A stretch of 64,000 nucleotides of DNA, from positions 27,479,586 to 27,543,585 of the forward strand of contig NC_091195.1 of assembly GCF_040958095.1 (NCBI RefSeq), given 5' to 3'. The stretch comes from Procambarus clarkii (taxonomy: Eukaryota; Arthropoda; Malacostraca; Decapoda; Cambaridae). The position numbers and the translations under genes were made by a program. Shown here one piece after another: positions 22,101 to 28,689 of the stretch (the stretch's first letter is position 1; the number at the start of each line of letters is the position of its first letter). The notes under the pieces are model-generated. The model searched no databases. It had not been told where the DNA came from and worked only from the letters and a program-made list of their open reading frames with translations.

Positions 22101-24467
22101 CCCCAGGACCCACCAGCACCCCCCAGGACCCCCCAACACCCCCCAGGACCCCCCAGGGACCACCAGGGACCACTTACAGAACGCTGCAGCTGGCCCAGCC
22201 ACTTGGAGGCCTGGTCGTGCTCCCCCCCACCACCCCCCAGGACCCACCAGCACCCCCAGGACCCCCCAGGGACCACCAGGGACCACTTACAGAACGCTGC
22301 AGCTGGCCCAGCCACTTGGAGGCCTGGTCGTGCTCCCCCCCCACCACCCCCAGGACCCCCCACCACCCCCCAGGACCTCCCAGCACCCCCCACCACCCCC
22401 CAGGACCTCCCAGCACCCCCCAGGGACCCACCAGCACCCCCCAGGGACCCACCAGCACCCCCCAGGACCCCCCAGCACCCACCAGGGACCCACCAGCACC
22501 CCCCAGGACCCCCCAGCACCCACCAGGGACCACCAGGGACCACCAGGGACCACTTACAGAACGCTGCAGCTGGCCCAGCCACTTGGAGGCCTGGTCGTGC
22601 TTGACCCCAGACCCCCAGCACCCACCAGCACCTCCCAGGACCCCCCAGCACCCCCCAGGGACCCCCCAGGGACCACCAGGGACCACTTACAGAACGCTGC
22701 AGCTGGCCCAGCCACTTGGAGGCCTGGTCGTGCTTGACCCCAGGACCCCCCACCACCCCCCAGGACCCACCAGGGACCACCAGGGACCACCAGGGACCAC
22801 TTACAGAACGCTGCAGCTGGCCCAGCCACTTGGAGGCCTGGTCGTGCTTGACCCCAGGACCCCCCACCACCCCCCAGGACCCACCAGGGACCACCAGGGA
22901 CCACCAGGGACCACTTACAGAACGCTGCAGCTGGCCCAGCCACTTGGAGGCCTGGTCGTGCTTGACCCCAGGACCCCCCAGCACCCACCAGCACCTCCCA
23001 GGACCCCCCAGCACCCCCCAGGGACCCCCCAGGGACCACCAGGGACCACTTACAGAACGCTGCAGCTGGCCCAGCCACTTGGAGGCCTGGTCGTGCTTGA
23101 CCCCAGGACCCCCCACCACCCCCCAGGGACCCCCCAGCACCCCCCAGCACCCACCAGGGACCACCAGGGACCACCAGGGACCACTTACAGAACGCTGCAG
23201 CTGGCCCAGCCACTTGGAGGCCTGGTCGTGCTTGACCCCAGGACCCCCCACCACCCCCCAGGACCCACCAGGGACCCCCCAGGGACCACCAGGGACCACT
23301 TACAGAACGCTGCAGCTGGCCCAGCCACTTGGAGGCCTGGTCGTGCTTGACCCCAGGACCCCCCACCACCCCCCAGCACCCCCCAGCACCCACCAGCACC
23401 CCCCAGGGACCACCAGGGACCACTTACAGAACGCTGCAGCTGGCCCAGCCACTTGGAGGCCTGGTCGTGCTCCCCCCCACCACCCCCCAGGACCCACCAG
23501 CACCCCCCAGGACCCCCCAGGGACCACCAGGGACCCCCCAGGGACCACCAGGGACCACTTACAGAACGCTGCAGCTGGCCCAGCCACTTGGAGGCCTGGT
23601 CGTGCTCCCCCCCACCACCCCCCAGGACCCACCAGCACCCACCACCACCCACCAGCACCCCCCAGGGACCCCCCAGGGACCACCAGGGACCACTTACAGA
23701 ACGCTGCAGCTGGCCCAGCCACTTGGAGGCCTGGTCGTGCTTGACCCCAGGACCCCCCACCACCCCCCAGGACCCACCAGGGACCACCAGGGACCACTTA
23801 CAGAACGCTGCAGCTGGCCCAGCCACTTGGAGGCCTGGTCGTGCTTGACCCCAGGACCCCCCAGCACCCACCAGCACCTCCCAGGACCCCCCAGCACCCC
23901 CCAGGGACCCCCCAGGGACCACCAGGGACCACTTACAGAACGCTGCAGCTGGCCCAGCCACTTGGAGGCCTGGTCGTGCTTGACCCCAGGACCCCCCAGC
24001 ACCCACCAGCACCTCCCAGGACCCCCCAGCACCCCCCAGGGACCCCCCAGGGACCACCAGGGACCACTTACATAACGCTGCAGCTGGCCCAGCCACTTGG
24101 AGGCCTGGTCGTGCTTGACCCCAGGACCCCCCAGCACCCCCCAGGACCCCCCAGGGACCCACCAGGGACCACCAGGGACCACTTACAGAACGCTGCAGCT
24201 GGCCCAGCCACTTGGAGGCCTGGTCGTGCTTGACCCCAGGACCCCCCACCACCCCCCACCACCCCCCAGGACCCCCCACCACCCCCCAGGACCCCCCACC
24301 ACCCCCCAGGACCCCCCAGGGACCACCAGGGACCACCAGGGACCACTTACAGAACGCTGCAGCTGGCCCAGCCACTTGGAGGCCTGGTCGTGCTTGACCT
24401 TGTCATGGAGCTCGGCGTCGTAGAGAGTGTTGACGGCGGCCAACACCTCGCTGATGTCCACCTCCAT
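943..24467 (-). CDS. TNPO3: Transportin-3 (importin-beta family), 5' four coding exons; gene runs off left edge
   Basis: Four exons on the minus strand (24467-24351, 17425-17330, 2913-2748, 1121-943) join in frame to 186 codons, with phases 0, 0, 1 and 0 and GT-AG borders. The product matches the N-terminal HEAT-repeat region of transportin-3. Diagnostic strings are WLGQLQRS, SCFFAAQTLRTKIQ, ELPVEAHASLR, ALADLALHMASW and ALPEELHSRQLRLG-NRR. In known animals TNPO3 is about 920 residues and imports SR-rich splicing factors into the nucleus in a RanGTP-dependent way. Here only about the first fifth is present; the rest must lie beyond position 1. Intron sizes are about 6.9, 14.4 and 1.6 kb, bloated by satellites and transposons. 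The chosen start, the ATG at 24467, gives a human-like N-terminal length. An alternative in-frame ATG lies 45 nt upstream (24512) but would add a basic proline-rich extension unlike the family. Confidence 0.93.
1560..1705 (-). repeat. SINE-T, tail-only copy
   Basis: Body and tail of the commonest SINE in the window, in minus orientation: GATGATTTCGGGGCTT, then the CGGCCCGGTCCTCGACC core, then GGTACCTATTTTACTGCTAG. The tRNA-like head is missing. It abuts the next copy. Confidence 0.8.
1706..1955 (-). repeat. SINE-T with well-folding tRNA-Thr-like head
   Basis: A full-length tRNA-derived SINE read on the minus strand. The head (1952 down to 1883) forms an acceptor stem GCCTCGT/ACGAGGC with seven perfect pairs, a B box GGTTCGATTCC, and a seven-base anticodon loop CTCGTAA with anticodon CGT (threonine). 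The body follows, with GGTACCTGGGAGTTAGTCAG and the CGGGGCTT tail. A functional tRNA is less likely because the sequence runs straight into the SINE body with no pol III terminator. Confidence 0.8.
1975..2090 (-). repeat. SINE-T head fragment
   Basis: tRNA-like head of a second SINE subtype: GAGCCGGTCAGCCGAGCGG (A-box-like) and GGTTCGATCCC (B box), read on the minus strand. The same head occurs at 9957, 18467 and 20282. Confidence 0.75.
2240..2460. repeat. 51-bp minisatellite with short G-rich lead-in
   Basis: Three copies of a 51-bp unit containing GATGGTGGGGATGGGGAGAG (starts 2298, 2349, 2400), preceded by about four copies of a 20-bp GGGGAGGCTGTGGGGTGGAT unit. Open frames across it on both strands are by-products of the repeat. 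Confidence 0.85.
2519..2640 (-). pseudogene. CR1-like LINE reverse transcriptase remnant
   Basis: On the minus strand the region parallels the VPQGSVLGPLLF to FADDTK segment of the intact LINE at 43249-44502, but with substitutions and indels. No ORF remains. Confidence 0.6.
2748..2913 (-). CDS. TNPO3: TNPO3 exon 3
   Basis: 166 nt encoding residues about 72-127. Acceptor ACTTTGCAG precedes TTG TAT TTT; donor is ATTG/GTGAGT (2747-2742). It contains GELPVEAHASLRASMLEHL and ATQLCVALADLALHMASW, matching the third to fourth HEAT helices of transportin-3. Confidence 0.94.
2914..3663. other. TNPO3 intron 2, unique part
   Basis: AT-rich sequence with no coding match and no repeat family I recognise, apart from a short CCCGGGTAC palindrome near 3005. 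Confidence 0.6.
3664..8205. repeat. 4.5-kb minisatellite, 29-bp unit
   Basis: About 155 head-to-tail units of 29 bp, starting CACCCACAACACACAACATA. Common variants are a C-to-T change (CACCTAC) and a 24-bp unit lacking CATAA. The plus strand has almost no G. Because 29 is not a multiple of 3 and the unit lacks minus-strand stops, long cysteine/valine/leucine-rich frames stay open on the minus strand. These are by-products, not genes. It lies in TNPO3 intron 2. Confidence 0.97.
8250..8345 (-). repeat. LINE-A 3' tail (5'-truncated)
   Basis: Poly-T (8251-8278), then sequence whose reverse complement reads CCCAAAACGCTACGCGTACTAGTGGC. This is the 3' UTR signature shared by LINE-A copies at 26160, 30000, 31850, 32280, 41155, 46450 and 58290. 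Confidence 0.7.
8351..8490 (-). repeat. Degenerate tRNA-derived SINE
   Basis: Shares the ACATTTTACTGTTGCG-TAAACAGAGG block with SINE-type sequences at 36912 and has a TTCGTATCC-like B box on the minus strand. Strongly diverged. Confidence 0.5.
8541..8795. mobile_element. MITE-G palindromic element, copy 2
   Basis: Full-length hairpin element. The left end is diverged (GGTGCTAGATTCACAAAGC) and the right end is GAATCTGGCCCC. The central pair is AGCTCCGAAGCACCAGGAGG. Confidence 0.85.
8796..9175. other. No gene seen; short CA repeat
   Basis: Intronic sequence with an A run and a (CA)n tract at about 9040-9077. Nothing else recognisable. Confidence 0.6.
9176..9432 (-). repeat. SINE-T, full copy
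   Basis: Minus-oriented: tail GATGATTTCGGGGCTTAGCG at left, GGTACCTATTTATTGCTAGG in the middle, and a tRNA-like head with B box GGTTCGATCCA at right (9368-9378). Confidence 0.85.
9724..9957 (-). repeat. SINE-T, near full copy
   Basis: Same layout as at 9176, with the GAGCCGGTCGGCCGAGCGG head. The 9433-9723 gap before it holds nothing recognisable. Confidence 0.85.
10024..11105. mobile_element. TTAA-flanked non-autonomous DNA transposon (piggyBac-like ends)
   Basis: Both ends are TTAA followed by a 12-bp inverted repeat: left TTAACACTTTCGCGCT, right AGCGCGAAAGTGTTAA. The TTAA duplication is the hallmark of the piggyBac superfamily, but these inverted repeats differ from those of the intact element at 12036. 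The interior (1.07 kb) has no transposase. It has about five diverged repeats of a block containing TTCGCAATAAAATT-CTA (near 10180, 10365, 10568, 10750 and 10945). Confidence 0.75.
11106..11578. other. No gene; trace of LINE RT
   Basis: 11155-11185 contains TTTTTGTATCATCAGCAAA, which on the minus strand reads as a FADDTK-like reverse-transcriptase box without surrounding ORF. The rest is unrecognised. Confidence 0.45.
11579..12035. repeat. 1-kb tandem duplication, copy 1, left half
   Basis: Begins TGTAACACCGTAAAC and aligns throughout with 15521-16003 (copy 2), including CATGCCGACATTTAAGGAG and the TCTATCCAGCTATAGGCAG block. Copy 1 is split by the piggyBac element and resumes at 14957. The unit starts TG and ends in GTGGCAGTGA, so a long terminal repeat origin is possible but unproved. 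Confidence 0.8.
12032..14956 (+). mobile_element. Complete piggyBac transposon with TTAA target duplication
   Basis: TTAA at 12032-12035 and 14953-14956 brackets a 2917-bp element. Its ends start CCCT on each strand (left CCCTCAAAGTGCGC, right reverse complement CCCTTAACATGCTC), as in known piggyBac elements. The undisturbed sister copy of the host repeat reads GTTGAGCAGTAAGGTGAC at 15993-16010, giving the empty site directly. Two perfect palindromes CACTTCATATGAAGTG (12052-12067 and 12096-12111) lie near the left end. It carries one intact transposase gene. Confidence 0.92.
12261..14396 (+). CDS. piggyBac transposase, apparently intact
   Basis: An uninterrupted reading frame of 712 residues from the ATG at 12261, which has an ideal CACCATGG context. 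An in-frame upstream ATG at 12135 would add 42 residues. The product cuts and pastes its element at TTAA sites in the nucleus. The N-terminal third is acidic/serine-rich, then arginine-rich (residues about 150-200), as in piggyBac-derived proteins. The DDE domain follows, starting near FTAFYDEPLMEYIV. Candidate catalytic aspartates are D371 (VVDES), D452 (YTDNYYTS), D555 and D558 (LIDKSDMM). Their spacings of 81, 103 and 3 agree closely with the known piggyBac D268/D346/D447/D450. The C-terminus has a cysteine-rich zinc-binding finger (CLVCK, then CETCGIPLCAVDC). No frameshift or stop is seen, so recent activity or domestication is possible; the flanking terminal repeats favour a live transposon. 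It sits in TNPO3 intron 1/2 territory, antisense to TNPO3. Confidence 0.95.
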   Translation: MASARSNASRARTTQSLTPEQIAHELFSEGEESVFDDSDNNEDYTQLSGDSSSSSESENDRHAMARPIRSPMPPRPFSTPILPRPHSSCGYFLFEGDESEGGDSFSGFSDSDQSFIEPVAGTSGVTGREIVASAASRPAKRHRMAPHEGPRPSCSRAPTSRARSRRASRRRYSAPGRRYASLPRRLSSASRRTPGVLEWSDGDDFIPNIPHFDDKDVGITNLFPNQGEDMAEMEYFTAFYDEPLMEYIVHQTNLHAAYLIEREITEFSRLQRWKNTTVAEMYVFLALCLLMKHCHKHAINDYWSKDKTIPTPLFGKYMSRDRFQILLRCLHFGSVQDRTPDDRLWRVRHYMNDVIGKFRDFYVPAQKLVVDESLILFKGRVPFKQYIPSKRNRFGLKFFVLCDCETGYVLHMILYSASDVDIPGNDEHGFLGSVVKTIMAPWMNKGHILYTDNYYTSPLLARFLLENRTGLVGTVKPQRREMPVFDNDIAVGECQRRKSDNILSVRWKDKREVNLLTTIHDGTMVNSGKVSHKTNAPLYKPDCVLDYNINMRLIDKSDMMIGTAECVQKTCRWTKKVFFHLVDMSMLNCFNMYLVRTGRKPTFRDFVFDAAIQLLGKFAKDVPGIQRPIINPLLQHAGTPRLAHTEGFLAHKLKYLPPGVKRSIAQRDCLVCKTTTRRDKKRKLVQTWCETCGIPLCAVDCFNDYHSLEIF
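14957..15520. repeat. 1-kb tandem duplication, copy 1, right half
   Basis: Continues copy 1 after the piggyBac insertion (GGTGACTTGGTCGTG) and ends TTTGTGGCAGTGA. Aligns with 16004-16591. Confidence 0.8.
15521..16591. repeat. 1-kb tandem duplication, copy 2 (no insertion)
   Basis: Starts TGTAACACTGTAAAAG immediately after copy 1 ends and finishes with the same GTGGCAGTGA. No piggyBac is present. The two copies show scattered substitutions, so the duplication is not very recent. A direct junction of this kind could also be two abutting LTRs. Confidence 0.8.
16592..17329. other. TNPO3 intron 1, no gene seen
   Basis: Contains two related blocks with AGAGAGAGCT-TTTCCCCC (near 16775 and 16825). 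These may belong to the same mobile element as the 1-kb duplication. No coding match. Confidence 0.5.
17330..17425 (-). CDS. TNPO3: TNPO3 exon 2
   Basis: 96 nt, 32 codons, phase 0 at both ends. Acceptor TTCTGTTGCAG/GTACAA and donor ATACAG/GTACTT. The product contains AWKVADQLL and SCFFAAQTLRTKIQ, matching transportin-3 residues just after the first HEAT helix. Confidence 0.95.
17485..17650 (+). repeat. tRNA-derived SINE, distinct family
   Basis: Plus-strand B box GGGTTCGATCCCC (17509-17521), then TTCACCCAACAGCAAGTATT and GTTGCACACTTCGTGAGGG. Related in plan but not in sequence to SINE-T. Confidence 0.55.
17651..18236. repeat. 30-31-bp G-rich minisatellite
   Basis: About 19 copies of a unit containing GACCTGCCAGACAGGTGGAA, with a run of 5-7 G and an optional C. 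Each unit includes the near-palindrome CCTGCCAGACAGG. All three plus frames stay open for up to 189 codons because the unit lacks stops. Confidence 0.95.
18237..18467 (-). repeat. SINE-T, near full copy
   Basis: Starts GATTTCGGGTCTTAGCG directly at the edge of the minisatellite and ends at the tRNA-like head with GGTTCGATCTC as B box. Confidence 0.85.
18468..19294. other. TNPO3 intron 1, no gene seen
   Basis: AT-rich unique-looking sequence with no coding or repeat match I recognise. Confidence 0.6.
19295..20043. repeat. 28-bp minisatellite, left part
   Basis: About 26 units of 28 bp beginning TACAGTCAAATTGTACACAG and ending GATCACGG. Units near the right end drift to GATCATGG, GACCATGG or AAAGTGTACAC. 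A SINE then interrupts the array. Confidence 0.95.
20044..20282 (-). repeat. SINE-T inserted in the 28-bp array
   Basis: Full SINE-T (TTATCTCGAGATGATTTC to the tRNA-like head CCGGCTCC), flanked on both sides by array units. ATGGT at both junctions may be a short target duplication, but the repetitive flank prevents proof. Confidence 0.85.
20283..20697. repeat. 28-bp minisatellite, right part
   Basis: About 15 nearly identical units with GAATCATGG in place of the GGATCACGG that dominates the left part. The two sides have therefore homogenised separately. Confidence 0.95.
20937..21187 (-). repeat. SINE-T, older copy
   Basis: GATGATTTCGGGGCATAGCG tail, TGACTGCTAGGTTAACAGG centre, and B box GGTTCGATTCCC. 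20698-20936 before it shows no feature. Confidence 0.8.
21240..21470 (-). repeat. Degenerate SINE
   Basis: The block GTACCAATGTACTGCTCGG-TGAACAGGGGCAT matches the SINE-T centre. The flanks are strongly diverged. Confidence 0.5.
21596..24350 (-). repeat. Minisatellite built from TNPO3 exon 1 tail plus 5' splice site
   Basis: Nineteen extra copies of a block of about 50 bp that equals the last coding bases of TNPO3 exon 1 and its GTAAGT donor. They lie near 21690, 21895, 22037, 22171, 22284, 22551, 22684, 22798, 22912, 23047, 23183, 23297, 23421, 23558, 23692, 23795, 23930, 24065 and 24180. Each copy encodes KWLGQLQRS-like residues in one minus frame. Copies are separated by 50-220 bp of GGTCCCTGGTGG-type filler, itself short-period repeat. 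The real exon end lies at 24351. The copy at 24065 has one change (CATAACG). Most right-hand copies keep extra exon bases (GGTCAAGCACGACC), while several left-hand ones have lost them. No acceptor sites were duplicated. Confidence 0.95.
24351..24467 (-). CDS. TNPO3: TNPO3 exon 1 (start codon)
   Basis: 117 nt, 39 codons from ATG (24467-24465) to TCT/GTAAGT. It encodes MEVDISEVLAAVNTLYDAEL and then the WLGQLQRS helix, matching the first HEAT repeat of transportin-3. It leaves in phase 0 for exon 2. Its last 50 bases are the source or template of the array just downstream. Confidence 0.93.
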
Positions 24468-24910
24468 CTTAGCATACTCTTGAGGGCGGAGTGGGCGTCG
24501 TGGTGGTCTCACACTCGCACACGGGGGTAAAGCGGAGTGGGCGTCGTGGTGGTGTCACACTCGCACACACGGGGGGAGAGCGGAGTGGGCGTCGTGATGG
24601 TCTCACACTCGTACACCGGGGGGAGACGCCACCAGCCAGCTAGCCAGTCACTGTCTCTCTCTCTCTCTCACCCAACTACCCCTTCTACCGCACCATTACC
24701 GCCCTCCTGGGCGTCACGGGGTGCTGGGCAAGCCGTAGGGGAGGTCACACGCCGCTAGGGAGGTCACACACGCGGGTTCAGAGTTCACAACATATGAGGC
24801 AGGTCACAAGGGGATGAAATGTATGGTGGTGGTTGTAACGCCTGGCCAGCGCTCGCTGGGTCAAACCTCTTCGCTCTCTTCTCTCTCTCTCTCTCTCTCT
24901 CCTTATCGCC
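24468..24910 (-). promoter_or_regulatory. TNPO3 5' UTR / promoter region with triple repeat
   Basis: The GC-rich flank upstream of the start codon holds three copies of a 52-56-bp unit with GGAGTGGGCGTCGTGGTGG and CACACTCGCACAC (24488-24625), then CT tracts (24653-24671 and 24879-24901). No TATA box can be assigned. Promoter status is inferred only from position. Confidence 0.45.
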
Positions 24911-25722
24911 TTACTTCCTTTATATATATATATATTAACTTCCCTCCTCGCCCTAAACTATAAAATGATAAATTTATTCCGCATTTCCTTCAATACACAT
25001 CAATTCGGCATTTTAAATTTCATGGATATCTTGTATAAATAAATGTATTTAATGCCATATATATACTTTTTTAACTGTATTTTACACTTTTATAAAATAT
25101 TCACGAATTTATATTACATTAAATTGCATATAGAATAGGTATTTTTCAGATAAATATTAATAATTTGCATACCTATCAGACAAAATAATGTATCATTTTA
25201 AACCATAATACACTCATACACTAGCTAAAAAATAAATTGAAGATTTTTGTATGGTATATATAGCAAAATTTAACTTAACTAACTCATCAGTTAAATTTAA
25301 CGGAATGCTTTATAAATAAAGCGGGAGCCCGCGGGCGCTGGCCAGGGCCCGCCATAAGATGAATCACACACTGACCCCAACACAGCCCCCGCCAATATTT
25401 AACTTATTTTACCTTAGGGACACTAATACTAGTGGTCTCGACGAGGACACGAAGCCGGAGGCTTGTCAACGGTCCCCTGTATTTGCCCTGATGATCTTTT
25501 TCAGTCCTATTTTAAAACCCAGTAGAGTTTGAGCATTGATGGCTTCGGCGGGTAAGCGGTTCCACGGGTTTATAACCCTAAGGGTGAAAAAACAACTTTT
25601 TTTCCTGTTCTTAGTCCTATATTGTGACTTGTTGAGCTTTAAACATACATATATATTCTTTCACTGTTAATTAACCTCCAGTAAAGGCTTTTACTTCCAT
25701 ATATCACAAGTTTATTTGATCT
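24911..25722. other. AT-rich intergenic DNA with LINE-D C-terminal remnant
   Basis: 24911-25410 shows nothing recognisable. 25420-25620 on the minus strand reads NPWNRLPAEAINAQTLLGFK, the C-terminal signature of a LINE reverse transcriptase, then CTCGTCGAGACCACTAGTATT. Related pieces lie at 31640-31835 and 57840-57935. Confidence 0.6.
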
Positions 25723-25982
25723 GGCCCCTGATTCACGAAGCAGTAATGCAAGTACTTACGAACGTGTACATCTTTCCTCAATCATTGACGGCATTGGTTA
25801 CATTTATTAAACAGTTTATAAGCATGAAAACTTCCCGATCAACTGTTGTTATTGTTATAAACAGCCTCCTGGTGTTTCGGAGCTCATTAACTGTTTAATA
25901 ATTGTAAACAAAGCCGCCAAAGATTGAGGAAAGATGTACACGTTCGTAAGTGCTTGCGTAACTGCTTCGTAAATCTGGTCCC
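25723..25982. mobile_element. MITE-G palindromic element, copy 3
   Basis: Hairpin element; the ends are slightly diverged (GGCCCCTGATTCACGAAGC at left, AAATCTGGTCCC at right). Confidence 0.85.
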
Positions 25983-26059
25983 TAGTCTCTCAGTTTCTCT
26001 ATCATGGTCTCAGTGATTTCCCGGTCATTCTTGTCTATTTCTTTGGTGAGGTTTCTTAA

Positions 26060-26460
26060 ATTGAGATGTTTTTCCGTGTAACTATTAACTACCATTTCTC
26101 CCACACTGCCAATTATCATTGGTGTTACTCAGGGTAGTGTGCTTGGTCCACTCCTCTTTCTTATCTACATTTATTTATTTTTTTTTTTTTTTTACATGAA
26201 GGTACATTAGGCTGTGAGAGTATATAACATTGGTATTTTTACATTCTTGTAAAGCCACTAACACGCATAGCGTTTCGGACAGGTCTTTAATCAAACTAAT
26301 AAAACTGAAAACAGAATTTGAGTTCAAGAAAATAACATAAAACTGTAGCAAAATTTGAGTATAATAGATACATTGTAACAAAATTTGAGTTTAACATAAT
26401 AATTACAATAATTTGTTAGAATACATACATACAAGATGAATTACAAGCAGAATGTTGGAT
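26060..26460. pseudogene. LINE-A fragments: RT box (+) and 3' tail (-)
   Basis: 26060-26170 on the plus strand reads TQGSVLGPLLFLIYI, a reverse-transcriptase box cut short. It abuts poly-T and a minus-oriented LINE-A 3' tail with GCCACTAACACGCATAGCG (26172-26450). Confidence 0.7.
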
Positions 26461-26476
26461 TTCTAGAGAGAGCGAG

Positions 26477-26822
26477 TACAGTACAGTATAGTACAGTACA
26501 GTATAGTACAGTACAGTACAGTACAGTACAGTACAGTACAGTACAGTACAGTATAGTACAGTACAGTACAGTACAGTACAGTACAGTACAGTATAGTACA
26601 GTATAGTACAGTACAGTACAGTACAGTACAGTACAGTACAGTACAGTACAGTACAGTACAGTACAGTATAGTATAGTATAGTATAGTATAGTATAGTATA
26701 GTACAGTACAGTACAGTACAGTACAGTACAGTACAGTATAGTACAGTACAGTACAGTATAGTACAGTACAGTATAGTACAGTAAAGTACAGTACAGTACA
26801 GTACAGTACAGTACAGTACATA
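26477..26822. repeat. Pentanucleotide array (ACAGT)n
   Basis: About 69 units of GTACA with scattered GTATA variants, including a pure TATAG block at 26666-26700. It is flanked on both sides by LINE-A tail sequence (GCCTAAAGCCACTAATATGC at 26827), so it probably grew inside a LINE 3' end. Confidence 0.95.
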
Positions 26823-27153
26823 TAATGCCTAAAGCCACTAATATGCACAGCGTTTCCAGCAAGATATTGGGAAATAAATTTAAAAACTAAGATTTAAAAC
26901 TAATTGAGATTAGAAATTGCAACAGAAGAGCAGATAGTAATTGTAATTAAATAAACAGATGGAATACAATTTTATCTTTAGCTTATACATGGCAGATATC
27001 AGCAGTTTTACTAGTCGTTAATTATTAATGTTTGATAATAGCAAGACATAGGTTGACATTTAAGAGGTAAGGTAGAATAGGTGGAATTTTGTGCCTCGGA
27101 GAGGCTACAGGATCCAGTAAGTTCAGTAGAACTTCAGTTTCAACTCCTTTTAC

Positions 27154-27240
27154 CATGTCGTAGCTCAGTCGATTAAGGCAGCGTCTGGGATGCTCTCAGA
27201 CACAGGTTCGAATCCTCGTCACGGCCCTTGTGGATTTGTT
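27154..27240 (+). repeat. tRNA-like SINE head
   Basis: GTCGTAGCTCAGTCGATTAA (A-box region) and GGTTCGAATCC (B box) are followed by the CTTGTGGATTTGTTC tail also seen at 57725. The anticodon arm is irregular, so it is a SINE rather than a tRNA. Confidence 0.6.
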
Positions 27241-27369
27241 CGTTAGAATACGTGGAGTTAATTAGGTATTACTTAGTTTTTCTCGTGATGGGGAAAGTCA
27301 TTCCAGAGAATCTGAGAGTGAGGATGATGGACAAGACGATTTGCAGACCTTTTCAGGTAGCAATGACCA

Positions 27370-27629
27370 GGGGCCAGATTCACGAAGCAGTTACGCAAGC
27401 ACTTACAAACGTGTACATCTTTCCTCAATCTTTGACGGCTTTGTTTACATTTATTAAACAGTTTATAAGCATGAAAACTTGCCAATCAAATGTTGTTATT
27501 GTTATAAACAGCCTCCTGGTGCTTCGGAGCTCCTTAACTGTTTAATAATTGTAAACAAAGGTGCCAAAGATTGAGAAAAGATGTATAGGTTCGTAAGTGC
27601 TTGCGTAACTGCTTCGTGAATCTGGCCCC
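27370..27629. mobile_element. MITE-G palindromic element, copy 4
   Basis: Full hairpin copy with perfect GGGGCCAGATTCACGAAGC ends on both strands. Confidence 0.88.
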
Positions 27630-27872
27630 AGGAGACACACGGAAAAAGTGTGCACAGAGAGTTAAGTGATACGGACAGTGATGAACGACCAGGTGGTGAT
27701 ACTGACAGTGAAGTGCAGCTAATATCCCGCTGACGAGCACAGATAATACAGTTTAGTATGTGCGGATCTGCGGACCTTACGACTATTATCTTTTCGCGAA
27801 TGGGCAGGCCGTGAGAGCCGACAATGCGTACAATCGCGGTCCCAGACTACTGCCTCCCACATACACAGCCTC

Positions 27873-28373
27873 GCTCCTGTGCCGGGTAAGTCCACTAGGG
27901 GCTCACCATAGCCCGTGCTACTTGCCCCGCTCCTGTGCCAGGTAAGTCCACTACGGGCTCACCATAGCCCGTGCTACTTGCCCCGCTCCTGTGCCAGGTA
28001 AGTCCACTACGGGCTCACCATAGCCCGTGCTACTTGCCCCGCTCCTGTGCCAGGTAAGTCCACTACGGGCTCACCATAGCCCGTGCTACTTGCCCCGCTC
28101 CTGTGCCAGGTAAGTCCACTACGGGCTCACCATAGCCCGTGCTACTTGCCCCGCTCCTGTGCCAGGTAAGTCCACTACGGGCTCACCATAGCCCGTGCTA
28201 CTTGCCAAGCTCCTGTGCCAGGTAAGTCCACTAGGGGCTCACCATAGCCCGTGCTACTTGCCCCGCTCCTGTGCCAGGTAAGTCCACTACGGGCTCACCA
28301 TAGCCCGTGCTACTTGCCCCGCTCCTGTGCCAGGTAAGTCCACTACGGGCTCACCATAGCCCGTGCTACTTGG
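27873..28373. repeat. 56-bp minisatellite, array 1
   Basis: Nine units starting GCTCCTGTGCCAGGTAAGTC, with a perfect donor-like CAG/GTAAGT and the stem ACGGGCTCACCATAGCCCGT. The right flank GTACTGAGTAGGTGAATCTA resembles the flank of array 2 at 49060. A partial flank lies at 36190-36280. Confidence 0.93.
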
Positions 28374-28434
28374 AACTTTTGTACTGAGTAGGTGAATCTA
28401 AAACAGACTGCGTCCTTGCAGGCGTTGTGTCACC

Positions 28435-28512
28435 ATAGACTTGAGAATGGTCCAGGACGGACGGAAACGTGGTCGTCCCTTCACCTTCTAGTGTGTGGTG
28501 TGGTCAACATAG
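28435..28512. repeat. PAL1, single arm
   Basis: One arm only: GACTTGAGAATGGTCCAGG through CTTCTAGTGTGTGG to TGGTCAACATA. Confidence 0.8.
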
Positions 28513-28689
28513 AGGGTAACATTACTGCATCTACCTTGTATTACTTCCATGTTGGTGTTAGTTGTATCTTTGACAATGAAATGCATCATTGAAGGACACC
28601 AAACTATGTAACATTAGAACAAAATGATCTTATTATGCTTTCACATGCATTGTTTTTCACATTTTGAAGGGAAAGAGTTAATTCATTAG

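Noticed and set aside
21535..24375. Proline-rich plus frames and Gly/Trp-rich minus frames up to 589 codons
   Set aside because: Translations of the exon-derived minisatellite filler; only the 24351-24467 part is real TNPO3 coding sequence.
26477..26822. Telomere-like repeat
   Set aside because: The unit is ACAGT, not the arthropod TTAGG, and it is embedded in LINE tail sequence.
27154..27230. True tRNA gene
   Set aside because: A and B boxes are present but the anticodon arm is irregular and a SINE tail follows.
27873..28373. CRISPR-like array (regular repeats with palindromic core)
   Set aside because: There are no unique spacers: the whole 56-bp unit repeats, and the context is a eukaryotic intergenic region.
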